Shown here one piece after another: positions 1 through 6,891 of a stretch of DNA of 22,437 bases; within the stretch, counting starts at the first letter, position 1, and every line of letters starts with the position of its first letter. The stretch is taken from contig CALVIJ010000003.1 in assembly GCA_944329505.1 (NCBI GenBank), positions 1 through 22,437 of the forward strand. Direction: 5' to 3'. Under the pieces are notes generated by a model. That model worked only from the letters and a program-made list of their open reading frames with translations, made no database searches and had not been told where the DNA came from. Origin of the DNA: an uncultured Bacilli bacterium. GTDB lineage: Bacteria; Bacillota_I; Bacilli_A; RF39; UBA660. A program made the position numbers and the translations under genes.

Positions 1-119
1 TCGGCATTATCTCTTAAATTAAAAGCACCACCGATATAAACGGCATCCGCACCATATAACAAAGCTATTTTTAATCTTTCTAAATCGCCGGCTGGGGCTA
101 ATAACTCTGGTTTTTTCAT
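1..119 (-). CDS. yrrO: U32 family protein, YrrO-like (N-terminus only, cut by window edge)
   Basis: Only the first 39 codons are inside the window. The visible start reads MKKPELLAPAGDLERLKIAL and continues with GADAVYIGG, the classic amino-terminal signature of peptidase U32 proteins (PELLAPAG, then AVYxG). The ATG follows the stop of the upstream yrrN-like gene by a single base and has an AAGGTGA ribosome-binding site inside the end of that gene, so the two are co-translated neighbours. In B. subtilis the equivalent pair YrrN/YrrO (TrhP1/TrhP2) is needed for prephenate-dependent 5-hydroxylation of wobble uridine in tRNA; that role is inferred here from family and from the nearby trmR. The rest of the protein, including the cysteines expected in this family, lies outside the window. 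Confidence 0.85.
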   Translation of the reverse strand, partial: MKKPELLAPAGDLERLKIALLYGADAVYIGGAFNLRDNA

Positions 120-120
120 C

Positions 121-927
121 TTACTTCACCTTATATATTGTTTCTTTATAAAGAAATCCTGTTTCTTTTGGAAAGTTATTATCTTTTTTTTCTTTATAAT
201 TTTTTAAAATATTTTTAAATTCTGTTTCGTCAATTAAATTACTGTTGAAAACTAAATAATCTATGTTGTTAAAATCAAGTTCTACGGCGTTTAAAATATA
301 ATCTGAGTAAACGGTGGTGCCTAAAGAGGTATCGTTAATAGGATAAGTTTTCCCCTCTTTTTTTATTGTATTTTTATTTTGATTTTCTTTCAAATCAAAT
401 GTTTCTAAGTAATTATTTACTAAATGTCTTCTAGAAGTAAACATTGGAATATATCCGAAAACATTTACAAATAATTTGGTTTTGGTATTAGTTCTAATTT
501 CATCAATTTCTCTTTTAGTTAATTCTGATGATAGATAAGTATATTTTACTCCTTTTTCATACCAATAGTTAATTGTGCCATAATTAGTTGTGAGGTGTTC
601 TTGATTCCAAACTAATGGTATATTTAAGTTTAATTTTTTCTTTAAATTTACGAGTGCTATATCATAGAAAATAATACCATTTATATTTAATTCTCTAACC
701 TTTTTTAATGTGTCTTTTAAAAAGGACAATTCATTATTATGAATGTTTTTGTTTATAATCACAAAAACTTCTTTGTTTAATTCTTTTATCTTTCTTATTT
801 CATCTATAGTAAAAGTATGTATATAATTTATACTAAGATCTTTGAGTGGTACAAGATAGGCATCAATATAATCTTTTATGTCTTCTGCTTCTTTTAGCGT
901 GTTAATTATCGCACTAACTTTTTGCAT
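121..927 (-). CDS. yrrN: U32 family protein, YrrN-like; probable tRNA U34 5-hydroxylation factor
   Basis: A 268-aa soluble protein starting MQKVSAIINTLKEAEDIKDY, with a TIM-barrel-like alternation including INGIIFYDIALV and LVWNQEHLTTNYGTINYW, a pattern typical of the shorter U32 proteins that sit before a full-length U32 partner. The ATG has a GGAGGC ribosome-binding site. Order (trmR, then this gene, then yrrO) matches B. subtilis yrrM-yrrN-yrrO. By that parallel it should act with the downstream U32 protein in making 5-hydroxyuridine at tRNA position 34, the substrate of TrmR. It is somewhat shorter than I expect for B. subtilis YrrN, and sequence divergence means the partner role is inferred from context. 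It has its own extended -10 promoter because an unrelated membrane gene with a terminator separates it from trmR. Confidence 0.75.
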   Translation of the reverse strand: MQKVSAIINTLKEAEDIKDYIDAYLVPLKDLSINYIHTFTIDEIRKIKELNKEVFVIINKNIHNNELSFLKDTLKKVRELNINGIIFYDIALVNLKKKLNLNIPLVWNQEHLTTNYGTINYWYEKGVKYTYLSSELTKREIDEIRTNTKTKLFVNVFGYIPMFTSRRHLVNNYLETFDLKENQNKNTIKKEGKTYPINDTSLGTTVYSDYILNAVELDFNNIDYLVFNSNLIDETEFKNILKNYKEKKDNNFPKETGFLYKETIYKVK

Positions 928-950
928 ATTTCGCCTCCAATCACTAAAAG

Positions 951-959
951 ATTATATCA
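951..959 (-). promoter_or_regulatory. Extended -10 promoter of yrrN
   Basis: On the minus strand TGATATAAT (TGn plus a perfect TATAAT) lies 24 bases before the yrrN ATG, with the GGAGGC ribosome-binding site in between. No good -35 is seen, as expected for an extended -10 element. Confidence 0.6.
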
Positions 960-998
960 GAAAAACGAATTTTTTTCTACTTTAGTTTTTAAAGCATT

Positions 999-1046
999 TA
1001 AAAAGAACTAGTTAGAAAATTAATTATTTAATTTTCTAACAGTCCT
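999..1046 (-). terminator. Terminator after the DUF975 gene
   Basis: A perfect 13-bp inverted repeat (1011-1023 with 1028-1040, 4-base loop) is extended by a further 6 pairs (1004-1009 with 1041-1046, one G-U) around a one-base bulge, followed on the minus strand by a short T run. It starts right after the DUF975 stop codon and isolates that gene from yrrN. Confidence 0.7.
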
Positions 1047-1047
1047 T

Positions 1048-1776
1048 TTAGTCTTTAATTATTTTAATATCTTTTTTTATCGTATCATAAAAATTTGCCA
1101 TACTAACTCCAACATAAGGGATTAGCCACAAATATAAGATGCCAAAGGTAAAAAGTCCAAGGAATGCCCAGCCAATAAAGCTTAAACATAGTAAAATATA
1201 ATCTGCTTTATGTCCATCCATCATGTCCATACTTGTTCTAAAAATATCTCCTAATGGCATATCTTCATTATCATATAAAATGAAATAGCTTTGTGATAAA
1301 CATAACATTAATACAATCCAGAAAACAACAATGGCTGCACTTAAGATAATACCAACTACTATCATAAATGAAGATAGAGCAATATTTAAATCCGTTTGAT
1401 AAGTTATGAATACAATTAATGAATTAATAGCAGTATATTCTAATAATAAACATATTGTATTAATTGCAAGAAAGACAATTGTTATAGCTGCACATCTAAA
1501 AAAGGCATCTGTTCTTTGAAATAATTCATTAAAGGAAGTTTTTTTGTTACGAGCAATTTTTATAAATATTTGTAATAGTCCTATATAAAATAAACTTGTG
1601 ATAATTAAATGTAAGAAAATGCTCATTGATGGTTCTTTAATAAATCCTGCAGTTGCAAAGCACATTCCTCATAAAAGGCCATAAATTAAAACCGCTATTA
1701 CAACATCAAAATATTTGCCAGTTAATCTTTTACGGGCTTTAGCCTTAATTTTTTTGATATCAACGCTCTCATTCAT
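1048..1776 (-). pseudogene. DUF975 family integral membrane protein interrupted by an in-frame TGA
   Basis: The visible open frame of 205 aa begins at 1665, but the natural start is further upstream: an ATG at 1776 has a strong AAAGGGG ribosome-binding site and encodes MNESVDIKKIKAKARKRLTG, the typical head of DUF975 proteins (a basic helix of the form KxxARxxLxG before the first membrane segment). That frame runs 35 codons to a TGA at 1671-1669 and then continues without a break, GMCFATAGF and onward, through about five further hydrophobic segments to the TAA at 1048. A single G to A change in a TGG codon would explain it. The intact product would be about 242 aa, a normal size for the family, whose function is not established. 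Promoter and terminator look intact. It could be a recent pseudogene, a sequencing error or a readthrough gene. The gene interrupts the otherwise conserved trmR-yrrN order. Confidence 0.7.
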
Positions 1777-1803
1777 ATAACATACCCCTTTTCTACTATT
1801 ATA

Positions 1804-1812
1804 ATTATATCA
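1804..1812 (-). promoter_or_regulatory. Extended -10 promoter of the DUF975 gene
   Basis: TGATATAAT on the minus strand, about 28 bases upstream of the ATG at 1776 and after the trmR terminator. It makes the DUF975 gene a separate transcription unit. Confidence 0.6.
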
Positions 1813-1832
1813 TAAGTACTTGAGTTTTTCAC

Positions 1833-1857
1833 AAAAAAATGGAAATTAATCCATTTT
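1833..1857 (-). terminator. Terminator after trmR
   Basis: An 8-bp stem (1836-1843 with 1850-1857) with a six-base loop, followed on the minus strand by seven T. The trmR stop codon (1848-1846) lies in the loop. It ends the ruvX-yrzB-mltG-trmR operon. Confidence 0.75.
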
Positions 1858-2433
1858 ATGATATTTACTAACGGCTATACCATCGCCGATTTCATAGAAT
1901 TCCGTAATAAATTCATGGTTGTCTATCAGAAATTTTTTATAATTATTTATTTTGTTTACTAAAGCTCTTAAATTTTTACTTTTTATGTTTTCTGGATGTT
2001 TAGAAAGGCCATGAAAATTCAAATTATCTGTGATGATGGCTCCGGTTTTATTCAAATGAGGTTTATACTTTTCAAAAAACTTAATATATTGAGCTTTGGC
2101 GGCATCAATAAATATTAAGTCATATTTTCCGAATACTTCGGTTTCTAAAGCATCGGCTAGTATTAATGTTATTTGACTTTCTAAACCAAATTCCTTTATA
2201 TTGTCGCATGCTTTATTATACATTGTTTCATTTCTTTCAATTGTTGTAATAGTTATGTCTTTAGAAATTAAAGCCATATTAATAGCAGAATAACCAATAG
2301 CTGTACCTATTTCTAAAATGTTTTTAATGTTGTTTTTTTTAATATAATCAACAAGAAAATTTAGTCCATCTTTTTGAATTATAGGGACATTATTTTCTTT
2401 AGCATATGTTTCTAAATTTGTTATGCTGCCCAT
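1846..2433 (-). CDS. trmR: tRNA 5-hydroxyuridine methyltransferase (O-methyltransferase family 3)
   Basis: A 195-aa class I SAM-dependent methyltransferase. Motif I is ILEIGTAIGYSAINMAL near residues 40-56, an acidic residue follows in TITTIERN, and the metal/SAM region is LIFIDAAKAQY with a later TDNLNFHG, all typical of the catechol-O-methyltransferase-like family 3. In B. subtilis the same position is held by YrrM/TrmR, which methylates 5-hydroxyuridine at the tRNA wobble position to 5-methoxyuridine, widening decoding of NNU/NNA/NNG codons. The neighbouring yrrN/yrrO genes would supply the hydroxylated substrate. The ATG overlaps the end of mltG by 13 bases and has an AAGGT ribosome-binding site within mltG, so translation is probably coupled. 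The assignment of substrate rests on synteny. Confidence 0.85.
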   Translation of the reverse strand: MGSITNLETYAKENNVPIIQKDGLNFLVDYIKKNNIKNILEIGTAIGYSAINMALISKDITITTIERNETMYNKACDNIKEFGLESQITLILADALETEVFGKYDLIFIDAAKAQYIKFFEKYKPHLNKTGAIITDNLNFHGLSKHPENIKSKNLRALVNKINNYKKFLIDNHEFITEFYEIGDGIAVSKYHKMD

Positions 2434-3500
2434 TTACCTTCATCTCTTAACTGTGCAATTATTCTATCGTGTTCTGCAGCGTTTTTAGTAAAATAGATTT
2501 TTTTATCGGTATCAGCAACAAAATAATAATAATCACTTTCGGTTGGATTTAAGGCTGCTTCAATTGAACTTATGCTTGGATTATCAATAGGTCCAACAGG
2601 CAGTCCATTCATAGATGTACATCTTGTGTTATAACCGTTACAAGCTGTTAAGTCACTTTGGGTTAGGGATTCAGTCATTGATTTTTTAGCTGCATAATAA
2701 GTTGTTGCATCACACCCTAATGACCAATTATCGTTTAATCTATTATATAAGACTCCAGATACAGCAGCTCTATCTTCATCAGATACGGCTTCTAATTCAA
2801 TAATAGATGCTAGAGTTAATATTTGATGAGTTGTATAGGTTCCATTTTGTAGCTGATCTTTATAAGGTTCTAATTTAGATTCGGTATTATCTAAAATTTT
2901 TCTAACAATATCATCGATGTTTAATTCACTTTTTTCAAAGTGATAAGTGTCTGGATATAAATATCCTTCTAATGGATAATATATTTGACTATTATATATT
3001 TCGTCAGTTATAAACCAATAATCTTGCTCTAAGCTTTGTAAATAGGTTTGATCTGCAAGTTGATTTATAAATTCATCTGCTTTTATGTCTGTCTTTTCTT
3101 CGACAATTTCTGCAATTTGAGTAATATTTAAGCCTTCTCTAAAGGTTAATTTAATTGTACTATTCCTACGGTTTTCATCGCCTAAAACTTTGACTATTTC
3201 TGGAACACTCATAGCTTCATTTAATTCATAGTCGCCACTCATTAAAGTACTTGGACTAGCGAATCTTAAATATAACTTATAGAACGTTTCAGAGCGGATT
3301 AAGTTTTGATCTTTTAGTTTACTAGCAATTGAAAAATAATTATCGCCCTCATCAACGGTTATTATTTTTGGGTCAGTGTTAGAACTGACTGCACTTGTTT
3401 CATATTTATAAATACCAAGCACAATTAAAATTAAAATAATGATAAGGAGCAATAAAAAGAGTAAGAATTTACCTATTTTAAATTTACGAACTTTTTTCAA
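2421..3500 (-). CDS. mltG: Endolytic murein transglycosylase MltG (YceG-like)
   Basis: A 359-aa membrane-anchored wall enzyme that cuts nascent glycan strands and so ends their polymerisation. The basic start is followed by one transmembrane helix (about residues 11-30), a LysM-like domain beginning ITVDEGDNYFSIA, and the catalytic YceG domain with PLEGYLYPDTY (176-186), ASIIELEA holding the predicted catalytic Glu235, VSGVLYNRL, and GLPVGPIDNPS before the terminal FT...EHDR motif. The start is TTG at 3500-3498, preceded by AGGT inside the end of yrzB; no better ATG exists. Odd feature: three cysteines (263, 287, 294) fall in the extracellular catalytic domain where most relatives have none, so a disulfide is conceivable. 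Position between yrzB and trmR matches B. subtilis yrrL. Confidence 0.93.
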   Translation of the reverse strand: MKKVRKFKIGKFLLFLLLLIIILILIVLGIYKYETSAVSSNTDPKIITVDEGDNYFSIASKLKDQNLIRSETFYKLYLRFASPSTLMSGDYELNEAMSVPEIVKVLGDENRRNSTIKLTFREGLNITQIAEIVEEKTDIKADEFINQLADQTYLQSLEQDYWFITDEIYNSQIYYPLEGYLYPDTYHFEKSELNIDDIVRKILDNTESKLEPYKDQLQNGTYTTHQILTLASIIELEAVSDEDRAAVSGVLYNRLNDNWSLGCDATTYYAAKKSMTESLTQSDLTACNGYNTRCTSMNGLPVGPIDNPSISSIEAALNPTESDYYYFVADTDKKIYFTKNAAEHDRIIAQLRDEGKWAA

Positions 3501-3509
3501 GGTAAAAAC

Positions 3510-3857
3510 CTACTCAGCTTGAGAAGTTTGTTCACTATTACTGCTAGCAGATTCAATTTGCGATTGCATTTCGTTCAAGATAGTTTCAATTATCTTCCAC
3601 TCTTTTTCAGTTTCAATTGGTTTTAAAGGTAAAGCTGCAAATTCGTTATTTTCATCAGATTTTAAATCTTTTGGATCATAAATTGAAGCATATACCTTTG
3701 TATTCCCTTCATCATCAATTGAGTGATCAGTATAGACAATGTAATTCTTTTTTGTTTCTGGAGATTCAAATAAAAATAGTGCTTCGCAATCTAATTGTCT
3801 TCCTTCATCATCAATTGCTTTAAATTTTACAGTTTCATTTTCTTGCATATTTTTCAT
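3510..3857 (-). CDS. yrzB: DUF1292 protein YrzB
   Basis: A small acidic protein (115 aa from the ATG at 3857, 112 aa from the ATG at 3848) of the DUF1292 family: it opens with a VKFKAIDDEGRQLDCEALFLF strand region and continues with NYIVYTDHSIDDEGNTKVYASIYDP, the conserved core. Its molecular function is not known. It is nearly always found between ruvX and mltG in Firmicutes, as here. The first ATG overlaps the ruvX stop in an ATGA, but the AAGG ribosome-binding site is better spaced for the second ATG at 3848, so the shorter form may be the real one. The last 20 residues are a Ser/Gln/Glu-rich tail. Confidence 0.88.
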   Translation of the reverse strand: MKNMQENETVKFKAIDDEGRQLDCEALFLFESPETKKNYIVYTDHSIDDEGNTKVYASIYDPKDLKSDENNEFAALPLKPIETEKEWKIIETILNEMQSQIESASSNSEQTSQAE

Positions 3858-4273
3858 TCCTTTCTTTTATCTAGATATGTTTGTAAAATGATATTAGCGG
3901 CTAGACTATCAATTTTTTTCTTTCTCTTTTTTCTGGATATGTCAGCCTTTATCATATAACCACTGGCTTCTTTGGTCGACAACCTTTCATCCTGAAGTTC
4001 GACAGAAACATTAAAGGTATCTTCTAATTGTTTTTTGAAATCTAAGGTTACTAAAGCCCTGGGTCCTATTGAACCATTCATGTTCTTAGGAAATCCTAGA
4101 ACGATTTTTTCAATAGGTTCTTTTTCCATAATAGTTGATAGTTTGCTTATGGCTTCATCATAATCATCTTCTTCAAAGTGGATTGTTCCATAAGCGGTTG
4201 CAATCGTTTTTGTCATATCTGATATGGATACACCAAGTGTACGTGTACCTAAATCGAGACCTAAGTATTTCAA
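3854..4273 (-). CDS. ruvX: RuvX/YqgF family Holliday-junction-resolvase-like nuclease
   Basis: A 139-aa RNase H-fold protein starting MKYLGLDLGTRTLGVSISD, the family's first catalytic strand with its Asp. It continues with VLGFPKNMNGSIGPRA (the conserved GxPxxxxGxxG motif), ELQDERLSTKEA and IDSLAANIILQTYL, the last holding the C-terminal catalytic Asp. Members act in 16S rRNA 5' end processing and have Holliday-junction or pre-rRNA nuclease activity. I place the start at the TTG at 4273-4271: AGGGTGG lies seven bases upstream, and the protein then aligns with family N-termini. A GTG at 4282 would add three residues but leaves no ribosome-binding site. It is the first gene of the ruvX-yrzB-mltG-trmR operon and its TGA stop overlaps yrzB. 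Confidence 0.92.
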   Translation of the reverse strand: MKYLGLDLGTRTLGVSISDMTKTIATAYGTIHFEEDDYDEAISKLSTIMEKEPIEKIVLGFPKNMNGSIGPRALVTLDFKKQLEDTFNVSVELQDERLSTKEASGYMIKADISRKKRKKKIDSLAANIILQTYLDKRKE

Positions 4274-4303
4274 TATAACCACCCTCTATTAATGTACATT
4301 TTA

Positions 4304-4356
4304 ATTGTACCATTTATTTTAACTTTTGTATAGCCAAATATGGAAATTTAAGTCAA
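4304..4356 (-). promoter_or_regulatory. Promoter region of the ruvX operon
   Basis: On the minus strand TTGACT (4356-4351), an 18-base spacer and TATACA (4332-4327) form a sigma-A-type promoter. A second candidate nearer the gene is the extended -10 TGGTACAAT (4312-4304). Either would give a short leader before the AGGGTGG ribosome-binding site. Confidence 0.5.
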
Positions 4357-4366
4357 TGTAAATATT

Positions 4367-4380
4367 TTGTAAATTTACAA
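4367..4380. promoter_or_regulatory. Operator-like 14-bp palindrome upstream of ruvX
   Basis: TTGTAAATTTACAA is a perfect palindrome lying 11 bases upstream of the ruvX -35. A further TGTAAAT half-site sits at 4358-4364, 11 bases away and in direct orientation, about one helical turn. A similar palindrome overlaps the promoter of the CmpB-family gene (8798-8811). A binding protein cannot be named. Confidence 0.35.
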
Positions 4381-4535
4381 TATTTTAATTATTTTTTTTT
4401 GTTTTATTTATCTTATCTTACCTAAATATTACTATTGGGTATAATAATAAGTTGGATTCTCCAAAGACTGTCATTTTTTGACAAATTGTAAATTATTAAT
4501 TTAAGAATTTCTTAATAGTATAAATTATAGAAAGA

Positions 4536-4544
4536 TGATATAAT
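4536..4544 (+). promoter_or_regulatory. Extended -10 promoter of the VanY-type gene pair
   Basis: TGATATAAT (TGn plus TATAAT) 15 bases before the ATG at 4560. The leader would be very short, with GGTGATGGT as ribosome-binding site. A perfect TTGACA at 4478-4483 lies too far upstream to serve this -10. Confidence 0.5.
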
Positions 4545-4559
4545 GAAGATGGTGATGGT

Positions 4560-5513
4560 ATGTATTATACGAAGAAAAGAAGAATTAAAAAAGGACCGAT
4601 TATTGTCCTCGCGGTAATTATTTTAGTGATTATTTTAATAGTTGTCGGCATAAATTTATATAACCACTACACTAGTAATGAATATAGGTTAAGTGAGGCT
4701 GGCTATAATGAAGATGAAATTAAAGAGATTTTAAAATTCGATGAGAAATATATTACTTATGCAATAGAGCACAAATATGAAGATGACTTTATTCCTTTAC
4801 TTAAGGAAAAGTATTTCTTGTGGAAAAACTATGATAAATATATTGCATATATAGATGAGGAATATGGAAATAAACAAGTTGATTATAGTAAGGTTGTGTC
4901 TTTAGTTAATGTAGGTGCTGACAGTGATCCATATACTAATACAAAAAAAGCTGATATGGATAAAGGTTATGCTATTTTAGTTAATAAATATACTTCTTTA
5001 CCAGAGAAATATGCTCCAGATGATATTGTGGAAATGAGTAATTGGTATGCATATCCTGATAATAGTATTAGACAAGAGGTATATGATGCTTTTAAAGAAA
5101 TGTCTGAAGCGGCTAAAGAAACTGGTTATACTTTAATAGTTAATTCGTCTTATAGATCTTACGATGAACAAAAAGCAATATATGATGATTATGAGGATAA
5201 TCGCGGTAAAGAATATGCTGATACATATGCGGCTAGGCCTGATTTTTCTGAACATCAAACTGGGCTTTCTTTGGATGTTTTTTCCCCAGGGGCTAATATG
5301 AGTAACTTTGCTGATACTGAAACGTTTAAATGGCTCAGTGAAAATTGTTATAAGTATGGATTTATTTTAAGATATCCTGAAGGTAAAGAAGAAATTACTG
5401 GTTACAATTACGAGGCATGGCACTATCGCTATTTAGGTAAGGAACTTGCTAAAAAGGTTTATGAAAGTGGTTTGACATACGATGAATATTATGCTTACTA
5501 TTTAGATAAATAA
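4560..5513 (+). CDS. VanY-type D-alanyl-D-alanine carboxypeptidase (peptidase M15B), membrane-anchored
   Basis: A 317-aa protein with a basic N-terminus (KKRRIKKG), one transmembrane helix (about 12-31) and an extracellular zinc peptidase. Residues 40-135 form a linker region rich in Tyr, Asp and Glu, including SLVNVGADSDPYTNT and YAILVNKYTSLPEKYAPDD, which is the usual lead-in of VanY proteins. The catalytic domain has SSYRSYDEQKAIY, the zinc motif SEHQTGLSLDV (His232, Gly235, Asp239) and EAWHYRYLG (Glu285, His288). All predicted zinc and catalytic residues are present. It should remove the terminal D-Ala from peptidoglycan stem peptides. No VanR/VanS or VanA/VanH genes are nearby, so wall remodelling or spore wall work is likelier than glycopeptide resistance. 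A paralogue follows 10 bases downstream. Confidence 0.9.
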   Translation: MYYTKKRRIKKGPIIVLAVIILVIILIVVGINLYNHYTSNEYRLSEAGYNEDEIKEILKFDEKYITYAIEHKYEDDFIPLLKEKYFLWKNYDKYIAYIDEEYGNKQVDYSKVVSLVNVGADSDPYTNTKKADMDKGYAILVNKYTSLPEKYAPDDIVEMSNWYAYPDNSIRQEVYDAFKEMSEAAKETGYTLIVNSSYRSYDEQKAIYDDYEDNRGKEYADTYAARPDFSEHQTGLSLDVFSPGANMSNFADTETFKWLSENCYKYGFILRYPEGKEEITGYNYEAWHYRYLGKELAKKVYESGLTYDEYYAYYLDK

Positions 5514-5523
5514 GGGTGATTTT

Positions 5524-6612
5524 ATGAAGAAAAAGATATGGATAATTATAGTTTGTATATTACTCTGTATTTTAGGTATTTCACTCTTTTTCTTTTTAAA
5601 TAAAGATAAAGACGAGAATAACGTAAGCTTTGAAGATAATCTTAGAAATAATGGTTATTCTGATAACGAAGTTTCTATTATATTAGAGAAAGTTCCTAGT
5701 AGTAATTATGATTCTATTTTAGACCTAGGTTACGATAAAAGTTTAATTGATATTTTATCTTCTAGTAATTATCAAGAAAATAAATTTAATGATTACATAG
5801 AATATTATGTGAAAAACAAAGATGAAAATATAAATGACATTATTACGATAGTAAATTCTGGTTATGATTTAAAGAATTATCCAGCTTCTAGTTTATTAGC
5901 TGATTTGGTTCAAGAAAAATATTATATACATAGTAATGTAGCTCGTTATCTAGATTATGGAAATAGTGTAGATGTGGATGCGAAAAAGGTTATTAGTATG
6001 GTGAATTCAAAAGCTGATTTGGGTTTTTATAGTAATACTTATGATAGTAATTTAGATGATGGTAATTTAGTTTTAGTAAATAAGTTTTATCATTTAAAGG
6101 AAGATTATGCGCCTAATGATTTAATTAATCTATCTGGTCAATATAATAAAGGGGCTAATAGTAAAATGAGAAAAGAGGCTGCAGAAGCTTTTATGAAAAT
6201 GGTGGATGCGGCTAAACTCGAAAATATTATTCTTTATAATATGTCAGCTTTTAGAAGTTACGATTATCAAGTTAATTTATATAATAAATATATAAAAAGA
6301 GATGGTAAGGCGGCAGCTGACAAATATTCAGCTAGACCTGGATATTCTGAACATTAAAGTGGTCTATGCTCTGATTTAAATGAAATAAGCAATTCCTTTG
6401 AAGGAACAGATGAAGCAATACGGCTTCAAAATAATGCTTATAAATATGGTTTTATTTTAAGGTTTCCAAAAGGTAAGGAAGATATTACTGGTTACAAATA
6501 TGAACCATGGCATTATAGATATGTCGGAGTAGATGTGGCTAAAGTTATTTATGAGGATGATATTACTTTAGAAGAATATTATGCTTATTATATAGAAAAC
6601 ACCTCAAGTTAA
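5524..6612 (+). pseudogene. Second VanY-type carboxypeptidase, interrupted by TAA in the zinc motif
   Basis: The frame starts at an ATG with a good AAGGGTGA ribosome-binding site, encodes an N-terminal transmembrane helix (about 4-26), and follows the same plan as the gene before it, with an extra Asn/Asp-rich stretch (about 30-120). It reads SARPGYSEH up to His277, then hits TAA at 6355-6357. The same frame continues as SGLCSDL and on through DITGYKYEPWHYRYVG (Glu327, His330) to a natural stop at 6610-6612, a total of 363 codons. The paralogue has CAA (Gln) at the equivalent codon, so one C to T change explains the break. All other active-site residues are preserved, so the event looks recent, or is a sequencing error or a rare allele. 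As read, the product would be a 277-aa protein lacking half its zinc ligands and probably inactive. Confidence 0.85.
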
Positions 6613-6625
6613 TTTGAGGCGTTTT
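6596..6625 (+). terminator. Terminator of the VanY-type operon
   Basis: A stem of CCTCAA with TTGAGG (6602-6607, 6614-6619) is extended by AAAAC with GTTTT around one A/C mismatch. The natural stop codon of the second VanY gene lies in the loop, which supports the reading that the frame beyond the internal TAA was once coding. Confidence 0.7.
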
Positions 6626-6637
6626 CTATATTTCATT

Positions 6638-6847
6638 TTATTTCATTCCACCACCAGTATGGCCACTATATATACCAATATTTTCTGTGCTTGTTGCAGT
6701 AATTCCTTCAATTTGATACGGTTTTTCTTGTAATCTTTCTCCTGTTAAAGTAATATTTTTTTCTAGATATATAACTGGAGATAATGTATTCGAACCTGAT
6801 GGTGATCCAAGTGCATCTACTGAAGAAATTATTTTAAAATTAATTAC
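6638..6847 (-). pseudogene. Headless 3' remnant of an unidentified gene
   Basis: A minus-strand frame of 69 codons ends in a normal TAA (6640-6638) but has no start codon with a ribosome-binding site: its upstream end is a TAG at 6850-6848. Codon composition looks protein-like, and the translation contains DALGSPSGSNTLSPVIYLEK and ends IYSGHTGGGMK. It is rich in Ser, Thr and Gly, as in the tail of a secreted or pilin-like protein, but I do not recognise the family. It sits behind the terminator of the 393-aa gene, so nothing obvious transcribes it. Most likely it is what is left after a deletion or insertion replaced the 5' part. Confidence 0.45.
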
Positions 6848-6858
6848 CTATTTCAAAA

Positions 6859-6891
6859 CAAAAAAGTAATCTCTAGTCTGAGGTTACTTTT
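6859..6891 (-). terminator. Terminator of the 393-aa gene
   Basis: The stem AAAAGTAA (6862-6869) with TTACTTTT (6884-6891) plus three inner pairs (CTC/GAG) around one mismatch is followed on the minus strand by a T-rich stretch. It overlaps the last codons and the stop of the gene at 6873. Confidence 0.7.

Noticed and set aside
1669..1671. TGA read as Trp (genetic code 4) to explain the interrupted DUF975 gene
   Set aside because: TGA is the natural stop of ruvX, recU, dnaD and engB, two of them in ATGA overlaps. Reading it as Trp would extend dnaD by more than 30 codons in the wrong frame through nth. The VanY paralogue is broken by TAA, not TGA.
4439..4445. A TATAAT at 4440-4445 and a TTGACA at 4478-4483 as promoters for the VanY genes
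   Set aside because: Neither has a partner element at 16-18 bases. The extended -10 at 4536-4544 is a better candidate.
4560..6612. Vancomycin-resistance cluster
   Set aside because: Only VanY-type carboxypeptidases are present, with no vanA/vanH/vanX ligase or dehydrogenase genes and no VanRS two-component genes nearby. M15B peptidases are common wall-remodelling enzymes.
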